A DNA stretch of 64,000 nucleotides from Geothrix limicola (GTDB lineage Bacteria > Acidobacteriota > Holophagae > Holophagales > Holophagaceae): the NCBI RefSeq assembly GCF_030268085.1, contig NZ_BSDE01000009.1:1-64000 (forward strand), written 5' to 3'. Positions within the stretch are counted from its first letter, which is position 1. Every line of letters begins with the position of its first letter. Below, one piece after another: positions 1-7,719 of the stretch. The notes under the pieces were generated by a model. That model saw only the letters and a list, made by a program, of their open reading frames with translations. It was not told the origin of the DNA and did not search any database. Both the position numbers and the translations under genes were made by a program.

Positions 1-1
1 C

Positions 2-88
2 GAAGTTGAAAAATATATCGAGTCTTCATCCACCCACAGAATCCATCAATTAGTCTCAGAAGGTTGGAAATACACCGGTAACCTATGA
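2..88 (+). CDS. C-terminal end of an unidentified cassette ORF (partial)
   Basis: An open frame enters from the left edge and ends at TGA (86-88), giving about 28 residues ending in EGWKYTGNL. It stops 12 bases before the first attC site, where a cassette gene should end. Nothing in the fragment identifies a function. Confidence 0.5.
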   Translation, partial: EVEKYIESSSTHRIHQLVSEGWKYTGNL

Positions 89-100
89 ACATCTCAGGCT

Positions 101-224
101 GCCTAACCCTCCGCTCAAGTCGGACCCCGCCTGCATTGCCTTCCGCTCTCTCTCAGCATTTCGCTATCCCGGCTCCGCTCATCGCCTCGGTGCAGGCGCG
201 GCCGCTTAGCTTCATTCGTTAGGC
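101..224 (+). repeat. attC recombination site 1
   Basis: The site opens with GCCTAAC (fits RYYYAAC) and closes with GTTAGGC at 218-224 (fits GTTRRRY). Between them is an imperfect palindrome: GGACCCCGCCTGCATTGCC on the left and CCTCGGTGCAGGCG on the right. The same roughly 124-bp sequence recurs at 524, 1129, 1582 and 2433, each time between unrelated ORFs. That is the signature of an integron cassette array. By family rules an integrase would cut between G218 and T219. Confidence 0.9.
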
Positions 225-231
225 GTTTCAT

Positions 232-522
232 ATGCACTCTTCGCGCATTTGCCCACATTGCGAAAAGCCGGCCAAGTCCTTGTTTGGCAAATTCACAGAC
301 ACTGGCCTACGTCCCACAACTTGCTCTACGTGTGGTGGCCATATCTACCTTCAAATCGGATGGCCTTTCACACTCGTTTCAATGTTCTGGCTTCTTCCTT
401 CGATATTCTTTCATTCGCTTTGGCTCAGACTATTGGTTCTGGCATCTACCCTGATCATCCTTGGCATTTTTCGTACAATTAAATTCAGTTACGCCAAATA
501 CTATCCGCCCATTACCTACTAA
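232..522 (+). CDS. small zinc-ribbon membrane protein (cassette 1)
   Basis: A 96-residue protein. Its N-terminus has a CPHC...CSTC pair about 20 residues apart, which suggests a zinc ribbon. Two hydrophobic stretches follow (about residues 40-60 and 65-82), so it is probably an inner-membrane protein. The ATG lies 8 bases after attC1 and the stop is immediately before attC2, so the gene fills its cassette as is usual. The layout resembles the broken gene of cassette 4. Function unknown. Confidence 0.7.
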   Translation: MHSSRICPHCEKPAKSLFGKFTDTGLRPTTCSTCGGHIYLQIGWPFTLVSMFWLLPSIFFHSLWLRLLVLASTLIILGIFRTIKFSYAKYYPPITY

Positions 523-523
523 C

Positions 524-647
524 GCCTAACCCTCGGCTCAACTCGGACCCCGCCTGCATTGCCTTCCGCTCTCTCTCAGCTTCCAGCTACCTCGGCTTCG
601 TTCAGCGCCTCGGTGCAGGCGGTGCCGGTTAGCCCCATTCGTTAGGT
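524..647 (+). repeat. attC recombination site 2
   Basis: Begins GCCTAAC (524-530) and ends GTTAGGT (641-647), with the same palindromic interior as site 1, including CGCCTCGGTGCAGGCGG. Length is 124 bp, identical to site 1. It closes cassette 1 and opens cassette 2. Confidence 0.9.
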
Positions 648-669
648 TGGCCATGCATCTTGGAGAATC

Positions 670-1101
670 ATGATGCGAACAATACAACTAGCGTTGACGA
701 TTGCATTACTCTCATCGCAGTTCCTCTTCAGTCAGACCTTGGCTCCAAACAAGTGGGTTGCGCCGGAATACCCCATCATTGCAAAACAATTTGAAGAATC
801 CGGCGTGGTGAGTGCTGCTCTTTCAATCAGACCGGATGGGTCGATAGCTAACGTCACCATGTTTGGCAGTCGTCATAACCGGGTGGCTGATCGGTTTCGA
901 CCAGCAGTCCATGAGGCTGTTCTGCAGTGGAAATACCCGCCCGTGCTCAACGATACAATTCGGACTTCAGTGGTGTACTTTGTCTTCCACCTATACCCAC
1001 CCGATTTCCCTGAAAAGGAGCTACAACCAGAGCTCATTGCCCCAAACACGGTAATCATCAAGGCTCGGATCCAAAAATTTGAACCTGAAACTATTTCCTA
1101 A
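670..1101 (+). CDS. secreted TonB C-terminal-like protein (cassette 2)
   Basis: A 143-residue protein with a clear signal peptide (residues 1-21, ALLSSQFLFS then cleavage). The middle resembles the TonB C-terminal fold: YPIIAKQFEESGVV, then an IRPDGSI strand, then AVLQWKYPP. The usual TonB transmembrane anchor and proline-rich spacer are missing, so it is a free periplasmic domain rather than a full energy transducer. GGAG lies six bases before ATGATG; either ATG could be used. What it does in the cassette is unknown. Confidence 0.65.
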   Translation: MMRTIQLALTIALLSSQFLFSQTLAPNKWVAPEYPIIAKQFEESGVVSAALSIRPDGSIANVTMFGSRHNRVADRFRPAVHEAVLQWKYPPVLNDTIRTSVVYFVFHLYPPDFPEKELQPELIAPNTVIIKARIQKFEPETIS

Positions 1102-1128
1102 TTCACTTGTATTTCTCTCGAACTGGCA

Positions 1129-1252
1129 ACCTAACCCTCCGCTGCACTCGGACCCCGCCTGCATTGCATTTCGTTCTCTCTCAACATCTTGCTAACTCGG
1201 CTTCGTTCAGCGCCTCGGTGCAGGCGTGGCCGGTGAGCTTCATTCGTTAGGG
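1129..1252 (+). repeat. attC recombination site 3
   Basis: Opens ACCTAAC (1129-1135) and ends GTTAGGG (1246-1252), whose last base departs from GTTRRRY. The interior palindrome is conserved with small changes (GCATTTCGTTC where others have GCCTTCCGCTC). Length is 124 bp. Confidence 0.88.
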
Positions 1253-1257
1253 CTCCA

Positions 1258-1539
1258 ATGAACTTCCACAATGGAAACATTGCTTTCATTATTCTCGCGG
1301 CGTGCGTGGTTGTCCTGTGCATTGATACCGAAAGAAATCACGAAATCAACACAACGTATAAATTCATTTACACATCAAGCATTTGCGTTCTGGCATTCGC
1401 AATTGGCCGCCTTTTCTTTATGAAAAAGACTGAGATTCTGCACGCTAGCGGTATCTATTTTTACCTTGCTACTGTGCTCGGAATGCTCGGCAGCACGGTT
1501 GAAAAGGTCTATAAAAATCGGACTAGGCCGAAGCAATAA
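1258..1539 (+). CDS. hypothetical membrane protein (cassette 3)
   Basis: A 93-residue protein with three hydrophobic stretches (about residues 8-22, 38-54 and 67-80) and a basic C-terminus ending KNRTRPKQ. The ATG lies five bases after attC3. There is no strong ribosome-binding site, which is common for cassette genes. No family recognised; an integral membrane protein is the only supported statement. Confidence 0.6.
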   Translation: MNFHNGNIAFIILAACVVVLCIDTERNHEINTTYKFIYTSSICVLAFAIGRLFFMKKTEILHASGIYFYLATVLGMLGSTVEKVYKNRTRPKQ

Positions 1540-1581
1540 CTCATTTCATTAGTATAATTTCCCCTTCAAAGTTTTCGATCG

Positions 1582-1704
1582 CCCTAACCTCTCGCTCAAG
1601 TCGGACCCCGCCTGCATTGCCTTCCGCTCTCTCTCAGCATTTCGCTATCTCGGCTCCGCTCGTCGCCTCGGTGCAGGCGTGGCCGCTTAGCTCACTCGTT
1701 AGGC
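1582..1704 (+). repeat. attC recombination site 4
   Basis: Starts CCCTAAC (first base departs from R) and ends GTTAGGC (1698-1704). The interior matches site 1 closely, including GGACCCCGCCTGCATTGCC and CGCCTCGGTGCAGGCG. Confidence 0.88.
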
Positions 1705-1711
1705 CGTTGAT

Positions 1712-2007
1712 ATGAACAGTTGCCCTGCATGTAAACCCCACTCCCGTTGCTCGAAGCCCTGAAGGGTTCTCCGAGGTATGTGTGCATTTCTTGCGGGAGT
1801 GCATCCCGCCCATCGAAGGTAATCGCAAATGCCGGAATCATCACCTCGATTTGCATTGTCTCCTTTGGATCAAAACCCCTTAGGTCACACGTCGGAGTTT
1901 GGTCACTTCCAGTCGCCCTTTTGGCAGCGAGTGTCTGCTTTGTTGCATGGCAGCTTCTTTTGTCTCGGAATATCCCATGTTCAAGTTCTACTTCTCCTCC
2001 AGCCTAA
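1712..2007 (+). pseudogene. frameshifted zinc-ribbon membrane protein (cassette 4)
   Basis: The ATG at 1712 reads MNSCPACKPHS and stops at 1762. From 1747 the next frame stays open to TAA at 2005, with YVCISCG (second half of a zinc ribbon) and two hydrophobic stretches. Adding one A in the AAA run at 1732-1734 would join the halves as CPACKTPLPLLEALKGSPRY. The simplest reading is a one-base deletion, or a sequencing error, in a homopolymer. The layout (CxxC, CxxC, two membrane segments) parallels the cassette 1 protein. The stop overlaps the start of attC5. Confidence 0.6.
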
Positions 2008-2068
2008 CCACTCAATGCGAGCGGACGCTGCCGCTATGCGGCATCGCCAGCGATTTCGAAATTTAGGC
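2002..2068 (+). repeat. short, divergent attC site 5
   Basis: GCCTAAC (2002-2008) and TTTAGGC (2062-2068, lacking the canonical G) frame a 67-bp sequence with its own imperfect palindrome (GAGCGGACGC and nearby GCG/CGC arms). It is unrelated in sequence and length to the 124-bp sites, so this cassette probably had a different origin. It closes cassette 4. Confidence 0.55.
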
Positions 2069-2120
2069 CGTTCCATCAGCTATAGTTCATTCCTACCACA
2101 ACAACCCACCGGAGAAATGA

Positions 2121-2426
2121 ATGGTAAAGGTTGGCCTCCTCCTTCGCTTAGAAGCCAAACCTGGCAAAGAAGCAGATGTTGCCAGTTTCCTCATAAACGC
2201 CCTTCCATTGATTCTCGAAGAAATCGATACAACGACTTGGTTTGCCGTTCAATTTGGTCCCACCACCTTCGGAATTTTTGATGCGTTCCCACATGAAGAA
2301 GGTCGGAACGCTCACATCGCAGGGAAAGTTGCCGACATTTTAAGAGCAACATGGTCAGAAATGCTTTCCTGCCCGCCATCCATTGAAAAGCATTCAATCC
2401 TTGCTGCCAAGTTATCCGGGCAGTAA
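2121..2426 (+). CDS. ABM-type quinol monooxygenase-like protein (cassette 5)
   Basis: A 101-residue single-domain protein resembling the antibiotic biosynthesis monooxygenase superfamily of ferredoxin-like dimers. It begins VGLLLRLEAKPGKEADVASF, carries TTWFAVQFGPTTFGIFDAF in the middle and the helix EEGRNAHIAGKVA. Related proteins are often cofactor-free quinol oxidases, but the substrate cannot be told. GGAG lies before the ATG. The gene sits between attC5 and the interrupted attC6 and is intact. Confidence 0.7.
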   Translation: MVKVGLLLRLEAKPGKEADVASFLINALPLILEEIDTTTWFAVQFGPTTFGIFDAFPHEEGRNAHIAGKVADILRATWSEMLSCPPSIEKHSILAAKLSGQ

Positions 2427-2538
2427 CCAACGGCCTAACCCTCGCTCAAGTCGGCCCCCGCCTGCATTCCCCTTCCGCTCTCTCTCAACTTCTCGCTTCC
2501 TCGACTTCGTTCGTCGTCTCGGTGCAGGCGGGGCCGGT

Positions 2539-2850
2539 AAGTATCCCCCGGCAAAGCCGGAGGCCTTATTAGGTGAGCCGCTCAAAGCGGCTAAGCGGGG
2601 TCGCTAACCGCTTGAACACCTCTCCAAGGTGCTGCCTCAGTTGCTTGTAGATCACCTTCCTTCTTCGTTTAGGTGCGAATATCACGTGGTACTTACACTG
2701 CCACTTTGTGTGGCTTAGACTTTCCATTGGGTCCATCTCAGTTCTCCTCTTGTGTGCTTGGCGGCTCACCTGTAAGAGTTCTGCGGTGGACTTCCGTATC
2801 TGTCAAACGACTACTGTCTCCCCCGCATAGCGGGGGGCCTATCCCACTTG
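2539..2850 (-). mobile_element. internally deleted IS200/IS605-type element
   Basis: About 312 bp. Each end has a short palindrome: CCGGCAAAGCCGG near 2548-2560, and CCCCCGC-ATA-GCGGGGG at 2820-2836. This is the subterminal hairpin arrangement of IS200/IS605 single-strand transposons, which leave no terminal inverted repeats. Between them only the first part of a Y1 transposase remains, read on the minus strand. It is non-autonomous, but the hairpin ends may still be mobilised by a transposase elsewhere. Confidence 0.7.
2569..2736 (-). pseudogene. tnpA: truncated IS200-family transposase TnpA
   Basis: From ATG at 2736 it reads MDPMESLSHTKWQCKYHVIF and then APKRRRKVIYKQLRQHLGEV, which is the start of Y1 (IS200) transposases. 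The HUH histidine pair and the catalytic tyrosine are absent: after about 50 residues the frame runs into the element's end. Y1 transposases are usually about 140-150 aa, so roughly two thirds is deleted. Confidence 0.75.
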
Positions 2851-2993
2851 GTTAGCCACATTCGTTAAGCGCCTCAGTCGGCATTGAGCGATCCATTAGC
2901 TTCGGAACTCCGAAAAATAGTTTGGAGGCCGTGTCGATTTGATGACTCGCCATTCGTCGTCTTAGTGGACGCACCAATCCATAGGAGACTCGA

Positions 2994-3575
2994 ATGAGGA
3001 AGCTCAAAATCATAGAACACATTTCGCTGGACGGCGTGATCCAGCATTCGGCCGATGGGGATGGGTTTCCCTACAGCAACTGGACCGGACCCTATCGAAC
3101 ACCCGCTGGCCTGGAGGCAATCATCGCTGCCCAGGGGGAGAGCTTTGACCTGCTGCTCGGCCGTCGGACCTACGATATCTGGTCGGGCTATTGGCCAAAG
3201 GCGCCGTCCAGCCCGATGGCGGACAGCCTTAATGCAGCTACGAAATATATCGCAACCCACCGACCGGAAAGTCTTGAATGGGGTCCCTTCGAGGGCCTTG
3301 GGCCGAATATCGTCGAGGACATTCGCCGCATCAAGTCGCAGGATGGCCCTGAGCTTATTCTCTGGGGTAGCTCCACACTGACATCGGTCCTGCTCGAACA
3401 GGGGCTCGCCGATGAAGTGTTGTTGATCGTCTATCCGGTCCTGTTGGGCATGGGGAAGCGCCTCTTTGCGGAAGGGACCCCGCCGCGGTCATTCGAACTT
3501 GTCAGCACGAATACCTTCCCGTCCGGCCTCATCTTCATTACGTACAAGGCCGCCGGGCCATTAAGAGAAGGATAG
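2994..3575 (+). CDS. dihydrofolate reductase-like (RibD C-terminal fold) protein
   Basis: A 193-residue protein of the DHFR/RibD-C superfamily, an NADPH-dependent reductase fold. It shows HISLDGVIQ at the start, LLLGRRTYDIWSGYWP (about residues 53-68), LILWGSSTLTSVLLEQGL, and YPVLLGMGKRLF near the end. Substrate unknown; many members are not folate enzymes. GGAG lies before the ATG. The gene is in cassette 6, after the interrupted attC6. A distant relative without attC sites lies at 12,908. Confidence 0.75.
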   Translation: MRKLKIIEHISLDGVIQHSADGDGFPYSNWTGPYRTPAGLEAIIAAQGESFDLLLGRRTYDIWSGYWPKAPSSPMADSLNAATKYIATHRPESLEWGPFEGLGPNIVEDIRRIKSQDGPELILWGSSTLTSVLLEQGLADEVLLIVYPVLLGMGKRLFAEGTPPRSFELVSTNTFPSGLIFITYKAAGPLREG

Positions 3576-3802
3576 ATCCCCGTCCCAGGCCCTGGTGCCC
3601 CCAAGATGGGGCCAGAGCTTGGAGCGCACCAGCTTTCGACATTCACAGATTCGATGGTCATTGGCGGATGAATCAGGCTCGTCATCAGAAAGTAGCCGCT
3701 ATCCTCAAGCCGACAGGCACTCCTGGTCGGGGGTACCCTAGATCTGTAATTCATCCCATCTTGCATTTGGTTTTGTCATTCCTTTGAGGTTCGTCGAAGC
3801 GT

Positions 3803-3930
3803 GCTCTACCCCTCCCTTCTATTCGAACCCTGCCTGCATTTTCTCTCAGTCATCTTCCAGTCTCTTTGTCTTCGCTCATCGCCTCAGCGGAGGCGCGGTC
3901 GGTTTGCCTCATGCCTCATGCGTCACTTTG
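3803..3930 (+). repeat. decayed attC site 7
   Basis: Matches the 124-bp attC family over CCTGCCTGCATT, TCTCTCAG, CTTCGCTCATCGCCTCAG and GGAGGCGCGGTCGG. The outer core boxes (RYYYAAC and GTTRRRY) are not recognisable. It sits between two ORFs where an attC is expected, so it is read as a mutated site that probably no longer recombines. The rest of the 3576-3939 gap shows no gene. Confidence 0.6.
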
Positions 3931-3939
3931 AAAGTAGAG

Positions 3940-4638
3940 ATGATGAATAAGAAAGTAACGGTTGGATTGGTTGGCGACTACAGCCAAGCTGTGCCAGCTC
4001 ATCTTGCTATCCCAACTGCTTTGCTTAATTCCGCAGACGCGCTAAACATTGAAGTCGATATCAAGTGGGTTCCCACTCATGAGATAACTTCGACCTCTCG
4101 TCTTTCCGAGTTTGATGGGCTGTGGTGTGTGCCCGCGAGCCCGTATCGCAGCATGGATGGCGCCTTGCTTGCGATTCGGCATGCTCGTGAAAATGGCATC
4201 CCATTTCTTGGGACTTGTGGCGGATTCCAGCACGCCATTGTTGATTACGCTCGGAATGTGATGGGGTGGGTTGATGCAGAGCATGCCGAAACCTCACCGA
4301 ATACGGGACGCGCAGTGATCTCAGCCCTTCGATGCTCACTGGTCGAAACAACTGGCCTGGTGAAGCTACTTCCCGGCACTCGCATTGCCTCGGCCTATGG
4401 AACGACCGAAACCACCGAGGGATACCGTTGTCGGTACGGGCTAAACCCTGAATTCCAAGCGGCACTCGTCACTGGTCCGCTCCGTGCCTCTGCCATCGAT
4501 GAAAGTGGAGAAGTGCGTGCGGTGGAATTAGACAATCATCGGTTCTACCTTGCGACACTCTTCCAACCAGAACGTAGCGCTCTCAAAGGGGAGTCGGTCC
4601 CATTAGCGCTCGCGTTCCTAAAAGCCTGCGCCTCGTAA
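3940..4638 (+). CDS. CTP synthase-like class I glutamine amidotransferase
   Basis: A 232-residue protein resembling the stand-alone glutaminase domain of CTP synthase. It opens VTVGLVGDYSQAVPAHLAI. It shows FDGLWCVPASPYRSMDGALL, the nucleophile elbow FLGTCGGFQHAIVDYARNV (Cys about residue 92), and a C-terminal HRFYLATLFQPE segment with the second catalytic region. The ammonia-using synthetase domain is absent, so the product is uncertain. Start is at ATGATG (3940); no strong ribosome-binding site. It lies between two decayed attC sites and is probably the last cassette gene of the array. Confidence 0.75.
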   Translation: MMNKKVTVGLVGDYSQAVPAHLAIPTALLNSADALNIEVDIKWVPTHEITSTSRLSEFDGLWCVPASPYRSMDGALLAIRHARENGIPFLGTCGGFQHAIVDYARNVMGWVDAEHAETSPNTGRAVISALRCSLVETTGLVKLLPGTRIASAYGTTETTEGYRCRYGLNPEFQAALVTGPLRASAIDESGEVRAVELDNHRFYLATLFQPERSALKGESVPLALAFLKACAS

Positions 4639-4902
4639 CACTCAGCTTTTCGCTTAAGCCGGACTCCACCGGCATTGCCTTCTGCACCATCTTCTTATCC
4701 CTTAGACAACAGAGTCAGCCTTCGCAGCGATTGGCTGAAGCCCTTCCCTTGACGATCCGGCCGGATTTCCGCCCGACCAGAACCGCGACGGCATCATCAT
4801 TCGCCGGCGAAGCGAATCGGCTTTTCACCCAGCGGCCCAGTGCCGTCCGACCTGATTGCACCCCATGCGAACATGGGGGATACCCATCGAAGGGAGCTCG
4901 CC
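4639..4902. other. end of the cassette array: remnant attC left half, no gene
   Basis: Positions 4644-4692 still resemble the attC left half (CGCTTAAGCCGGACTCC, then GGCATTGCCTTCTGC). The right half with GTGCAGGCG and GTTAGGC is gone. After about 4,700 the sequence becomes typical high-GC chromosome. No convincing ORF lies in this gap. It probably marks the old distal boundary of the array. Confidence 0.5.
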
Positions 4903-5292
4903 ATGAACGGTATTAATGTCAAGCGGGAGATCCAGGCTTCCCTCGATGAAGCCATCGATCGAACCACAACAGCCCTTGGTTCGGAAGGCTTCGGCATCCT
5001 CACCCGCGTGGACATGCATGCCAAGATCAAAGAGAAGCTCGGCAAGGATATGATCCCGACTGTAATTCTTGGCGCCTGCAATCCTCAATTTGCCTTTCAA
5101 GGCTATTCGCTCAACAGCGACATTTCCGCCTTGATTCCCTGCAATGCCGTGGTTCGTGAAATCGCGCCCGGAAGGATTTCGGTCGAGATCGTCAAACCCT
5201 CAGCCATGGTTCAGATCCTTGGCGACTCACGGCTTGTCGAATTGGCCCGGGAAGGTGATGCCGCCATCGAACGGGCCCTCCATAAGGTGTAG
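4903..5292 (+). CDS. DUF302 family protein
   Basis: A 129-residue protein with the DUF302 pattern. IQASLDEAIDRTTTALGSEG leads into GFGILTRVDMHAKIKEKLG, then VILGACNPQFAFQ. The conserved AC-NP turn is present, and ALIPCNAVVREI follows. The family is small and dimeric, without an established reaction. GGGAG eight bases before ATG4903 supports this start. It is the first convincing chromosomal gene after the cassette array. Confidence 0.8.
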   Translation: MNGINVKREIQASLDEAIDRTTTALGSEGFGILTRVDMHAKIKEKLGKDMIPTVILGACNPQFAFQGYSLNSDISALIPCNAVVREIAPGRISVEIVKPSAMVQILGDSRLVELAREGDAAIERALHKV

Positions 5293-5366
5293 CCCGAAGC
5301 GACCCCTCTTACGCGTTCCATGCGAGATGGGCATCCCACTTCACGCCACCCCGCATCGGAGGTCCC

Positions 5367-5753
5367 ATGAAACGAGTCACTGGTATCGGCGGCATCTTCT
5401 TCAAAGCCAAAGACGCGCCTTCCCTGCGGGCTTGGTACAAGCGGCACCTGGGAATCGATGTCCAGGCCTGGGGCGGAGCTGCCTTCGATTGGGTCGACGC
5501 CGAGGGCAAGCCAGCGGCGGGCACGACCGCCTGGATGATCGATTCGCAGAATAGCGACCACTTTGCTCCGAGCTCCTCGCCCTTCATGGTCAACTACCGC
5601 GTCGAGGACCTTCACGCCTTGGTCAAGGCCTTGAAAGAGGAAGGCTGTCATGTGCTCGATAAGATTGACGATTCCGAATATGGCTTGTTCAGCTGGGTCA
5701 TGGATCCCGAGGGAAACAAAGTGGAGTTGTGGCAGCCCCCCGCAGGGCAATGA
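5367..5753 (+). CDS. VOC/glyoxalase-family protein
   Basis: A 128-residue vicinal-oxygen-chelate protein with two paired beta-alpha-beta-beta-beta units. It opens KRVTGIGGIFFKAKDAPSLR, has WYKRHLGIDVQ, NYRVEDLHALVKALKEEG and ends WVMDPEGNKVELWQPP. The E of VELWQ is a typical metal ligand. The family includes glyoxalase I and fosfomycin-resistance enzymes; the substrate here is not predictable. Confidence 0.85.
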   Translation: MKRVTGIGGIFFKAKDAPSLRAWYKRHLGIDVQAWGGAAFDWVDAEGKPAAGTTAWMIDSQNSDHFAPSSSPFMVNYRVEDLHALVKALKEEGCHVLDKIDDSEYGLFSWVMDPEGNKVELWQPPAGQ

Positions 5754-5847
5754 ACGCTCGGCATCGTCAGAAGCACGGCGCAGAGCAGCTCTTCAGGCAG
5801 CCATCTCCTGCATGCGAATCCAACCTTAACGAGATCGAAGGGTGCCC

Positions 5848-6381
5848 ATGAATCCTCATCAGCCCTCCCTTGATGACCTAGTGGCCATTCTGGCGCGCAC
5901 GCCCGGTACCCTGGCTGCCCTGCTCGAAGGCTTGCCCCAGGCCCTGGTGACTGCCACCGAAGGCGAGCAGACCTGGTCCCCCTACGATGTGGTGGGGCAT
6001 CTCATTTATGGCGAGCAAGTCAACTGGGTCCCCCGGATACGGCATATCCTGTCGGGTGAAACCCGCCCCTTCGATCCCTTTGACCGGACGGCTCAGTTCA
6101 GGCAAAGCCAAGGAAAATCGCTGGCGGACCTGCTCAGAACCTTTGAAACCCTCAGGCGGGACAACCTGAGCGTCCTGGCCGGAATGAATCTGACGCGCAC
6201 CGATTTCGAGCGCGTCGGGCTCCATCCAGACCTCGGTGAGGTCCGGTTGGGACAGCTGCTGGCCACCTGGGCCGTTCATGACCTTGACCACCTCAGTCAA
6301 ATCGCTCGAACCATGGCCAAGGTGCATACCAGCGCCGTAGGCCCCTGGAGGCAGTACCTCTCCATCCTGAAGGATCGCTAG
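5848..6381 (+). CDS. DinB-family four-helix protein
   Basis: A 177-residue DinB/YfiT-like protein. The metal-binding histidine pattern is visible in YDVVGHLIYGE (first His) and TWAVHDLDHLSQIARTM (the HxxxH near the C-terminus). Related bacterial proteins include thiol transferases. The function here is unassigned. ATG5848 follows a GAAGG ribosome-binding site; a GTG six bases upstream is possible but less likely. Confidence 0.8.
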   Translation: MNPHQPSLDDLVAILARTPGTLAALLEGLPQALVTATEGEQTWSPYDVVGHLIYGEQVNWVPRIRHILSGETRPFDPFDRTAQFRQSQGKSLADLLRTFETLRRDNLSVLAGMNLTRTDFERVGLHPDLGEVRLGQLLATWAVHDLDHLSQIARTMAKVHTSAVGPWRQYLSILKDR

Positions 6382-6477
6382 CCTGAACCCTTTTCGACCG
6401 GGCCGAGTCGAACCAAACCAGACCTTGCCTTCCTGCTATCCTTCGGCAGCACGCGTTCAACTGCCCTCCAGGAAAGG

Positions 6478-7545
6478 ATGAGGCCTATGAGACACACGCG
6501 TATCGTCGTGAGCCACTATGGCGGGCCTGAGACGCTTCAGGCCGTCGAGGAGGATTGCCCCGAACCGAATCCCGGTGAGGTGCGGGTCAAGGTATTGGCG
6601 GCCGGCGTAGCCTTGCCCGACGTCATGGCGCGGGAGGGCATTCATCCGGAAACCCCCGCCGTGCCCTTCACGCCTGGCTGGGATCTGGTCGGCCTCATCG
6701 ACCGGATGGGCACAGGGGTCTCAGGATTCGAGCCGGGCCAGATGGTGGCTGCCCTGCCGATTCACGGCGCCTACGCGGAATTCATCTGCCTTCCCCATCA
6801 CGAACTGATTCCGGTGCCTTCAGGACTGGATCCCGCCGAAGCGGTCAGTCTCGGATTGAACTACATCACCGCCTACCAGATGCTGCACCATTCCGCCGCG
6901 GCGAAAGCGGGACAAAGGGCCCTGATTCACGGCGCGGCAGGGGGCGTGGGCACGGCCCTCCTGCAGCTCGGGGGCCTGGCGGGCCTGGAGATGTACGGGA
7001 CCTGTTCAGCCCGGGGTGCGCAGGCCGTCACCGATCTGGGCGGCATCCCGATTGATTACCGTGCCCAGGATTTTGTGAAGGAAATTCATCGCCTCACGGG
7101 TCAGGGCGTGGACCTCGTGTTCGATCCCCTCGGAGGTCCCCACCTTTGGGAATCCCGCAAAGCCCTCCGCCCCGGCGGCAAGGTGGTGGGCTACGGACTC
7201 ATCTCGTCCATCCGTGGAGAGGGCCTGGCCTCAAGCCGCCCGGGCCGTCGTCAGCGCTTCCGCGGCACCGCCCGCTTCGCGTGGTACATCCTCGGAGGTT
7301 GGCTTCTCCCGGGCCGGAAACGGATCATCCCCTACAGCATCCAGACGCTGAAGCGCTTGAAACCGGGACTATTCCGCCAGGATTGGATGACCTTGCTGGA
7401 CCTGCTTCAACAGGAAAAGATCAAGCCCCTCATCGCGCGACGCTTTCCACTTGCCGAGGCAAGACAGGCGCAAGAATGGCTCGAGAAGGGCGGTGTGGTC
7501 GGGAAGGTCGTCCTCATGATGAACGAAGCAGCCCGCCCCATCTGA
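6478..7545 (+). CDS. zinc-free medium-chain quinone oxidoreductase-like protein
   Basis: A 355-residue MDR-superfamily protein. The GroES-like N-terminal half has GPETLQAVEEDCPEPNPGEV and GWDLVGLIDRMGTGVSGFEPG. The Rossmann half has ALIHGAAGGVGTALLQLGGL, the NADP-binding glycine motif. It ends QEWLEKGGVVGKVVL. The cysteine cluster of the structural zinc is absent, which points to the quinone-reductase-like (QOR) branch rather than a zinc alcohol dehydrogenase. ATG6478 or ATG6487 could be the start. It stands alone with gaps of about 100-170 bp on both sides. Confidence 0.85.
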   Translation: MRPMRHTRIVVSHYGGPETLQAVEEDCPEPNPGEVRVKVLAAGVALPDVMAREGIHPETPAVPFTPGWDLVGLIDRMGTGVSGFEPGQMVAALPIHGAYAEFICLPHHELIPVPSGLDPAEAVSLGLNYITAYQMLHHSAAAKAGQRALIHGAAGGVGTALLQLGGLAGLEMYGTCSARGAQAVTDLGGIPIDYRAQDFVKEIHRLTGQGVDLVFDPLGGPHLWESRKALRPGGKVVGYGLISSIRGEGLASSRPGRRQRFRGTARFAWYILGGWLLPGRKRIIPYSIQTLKRLKPGLFRQDWMTLLDLLQQEKIKPLIARRFPLAEARQAQEWLEKGGVVGKVVLMMNEAARPI

Positions 7546-7719
7546 CCCCGGATATCCCGGCCCACTTCATTCCGCGGCCCTCCGATCCTTCCGCCCGGCC
7601 ATGACCGTTGGGCACCCGATCAGCCACCGTTCGGCTGTTTCGGTCGATCCGGCCTCACACCCGTAGTTCCATGGGGGATCCCATTCTTCCGTTCGAGCCA
7701 CGACAGGAGAATCATCGCC

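Larger units (their letters stand above)
2433..2870 (+). repeat. attC site 6 interrupted by an IS-derived element
   Basis: The left part (2433-2538) is a normal attC left half from GCCTAAC to GGTGCAGGCGGGGCCGG. The right part (2851-2870) is the normal tail GTTAGCCACATTCGTTAAGC. The 312 bp between them belong to an IS200/IS605-type remnant. Rejoining the flanks restores a site of about the standard length, so the insertion came after the cassette was in the array. Confidence 0.75.
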
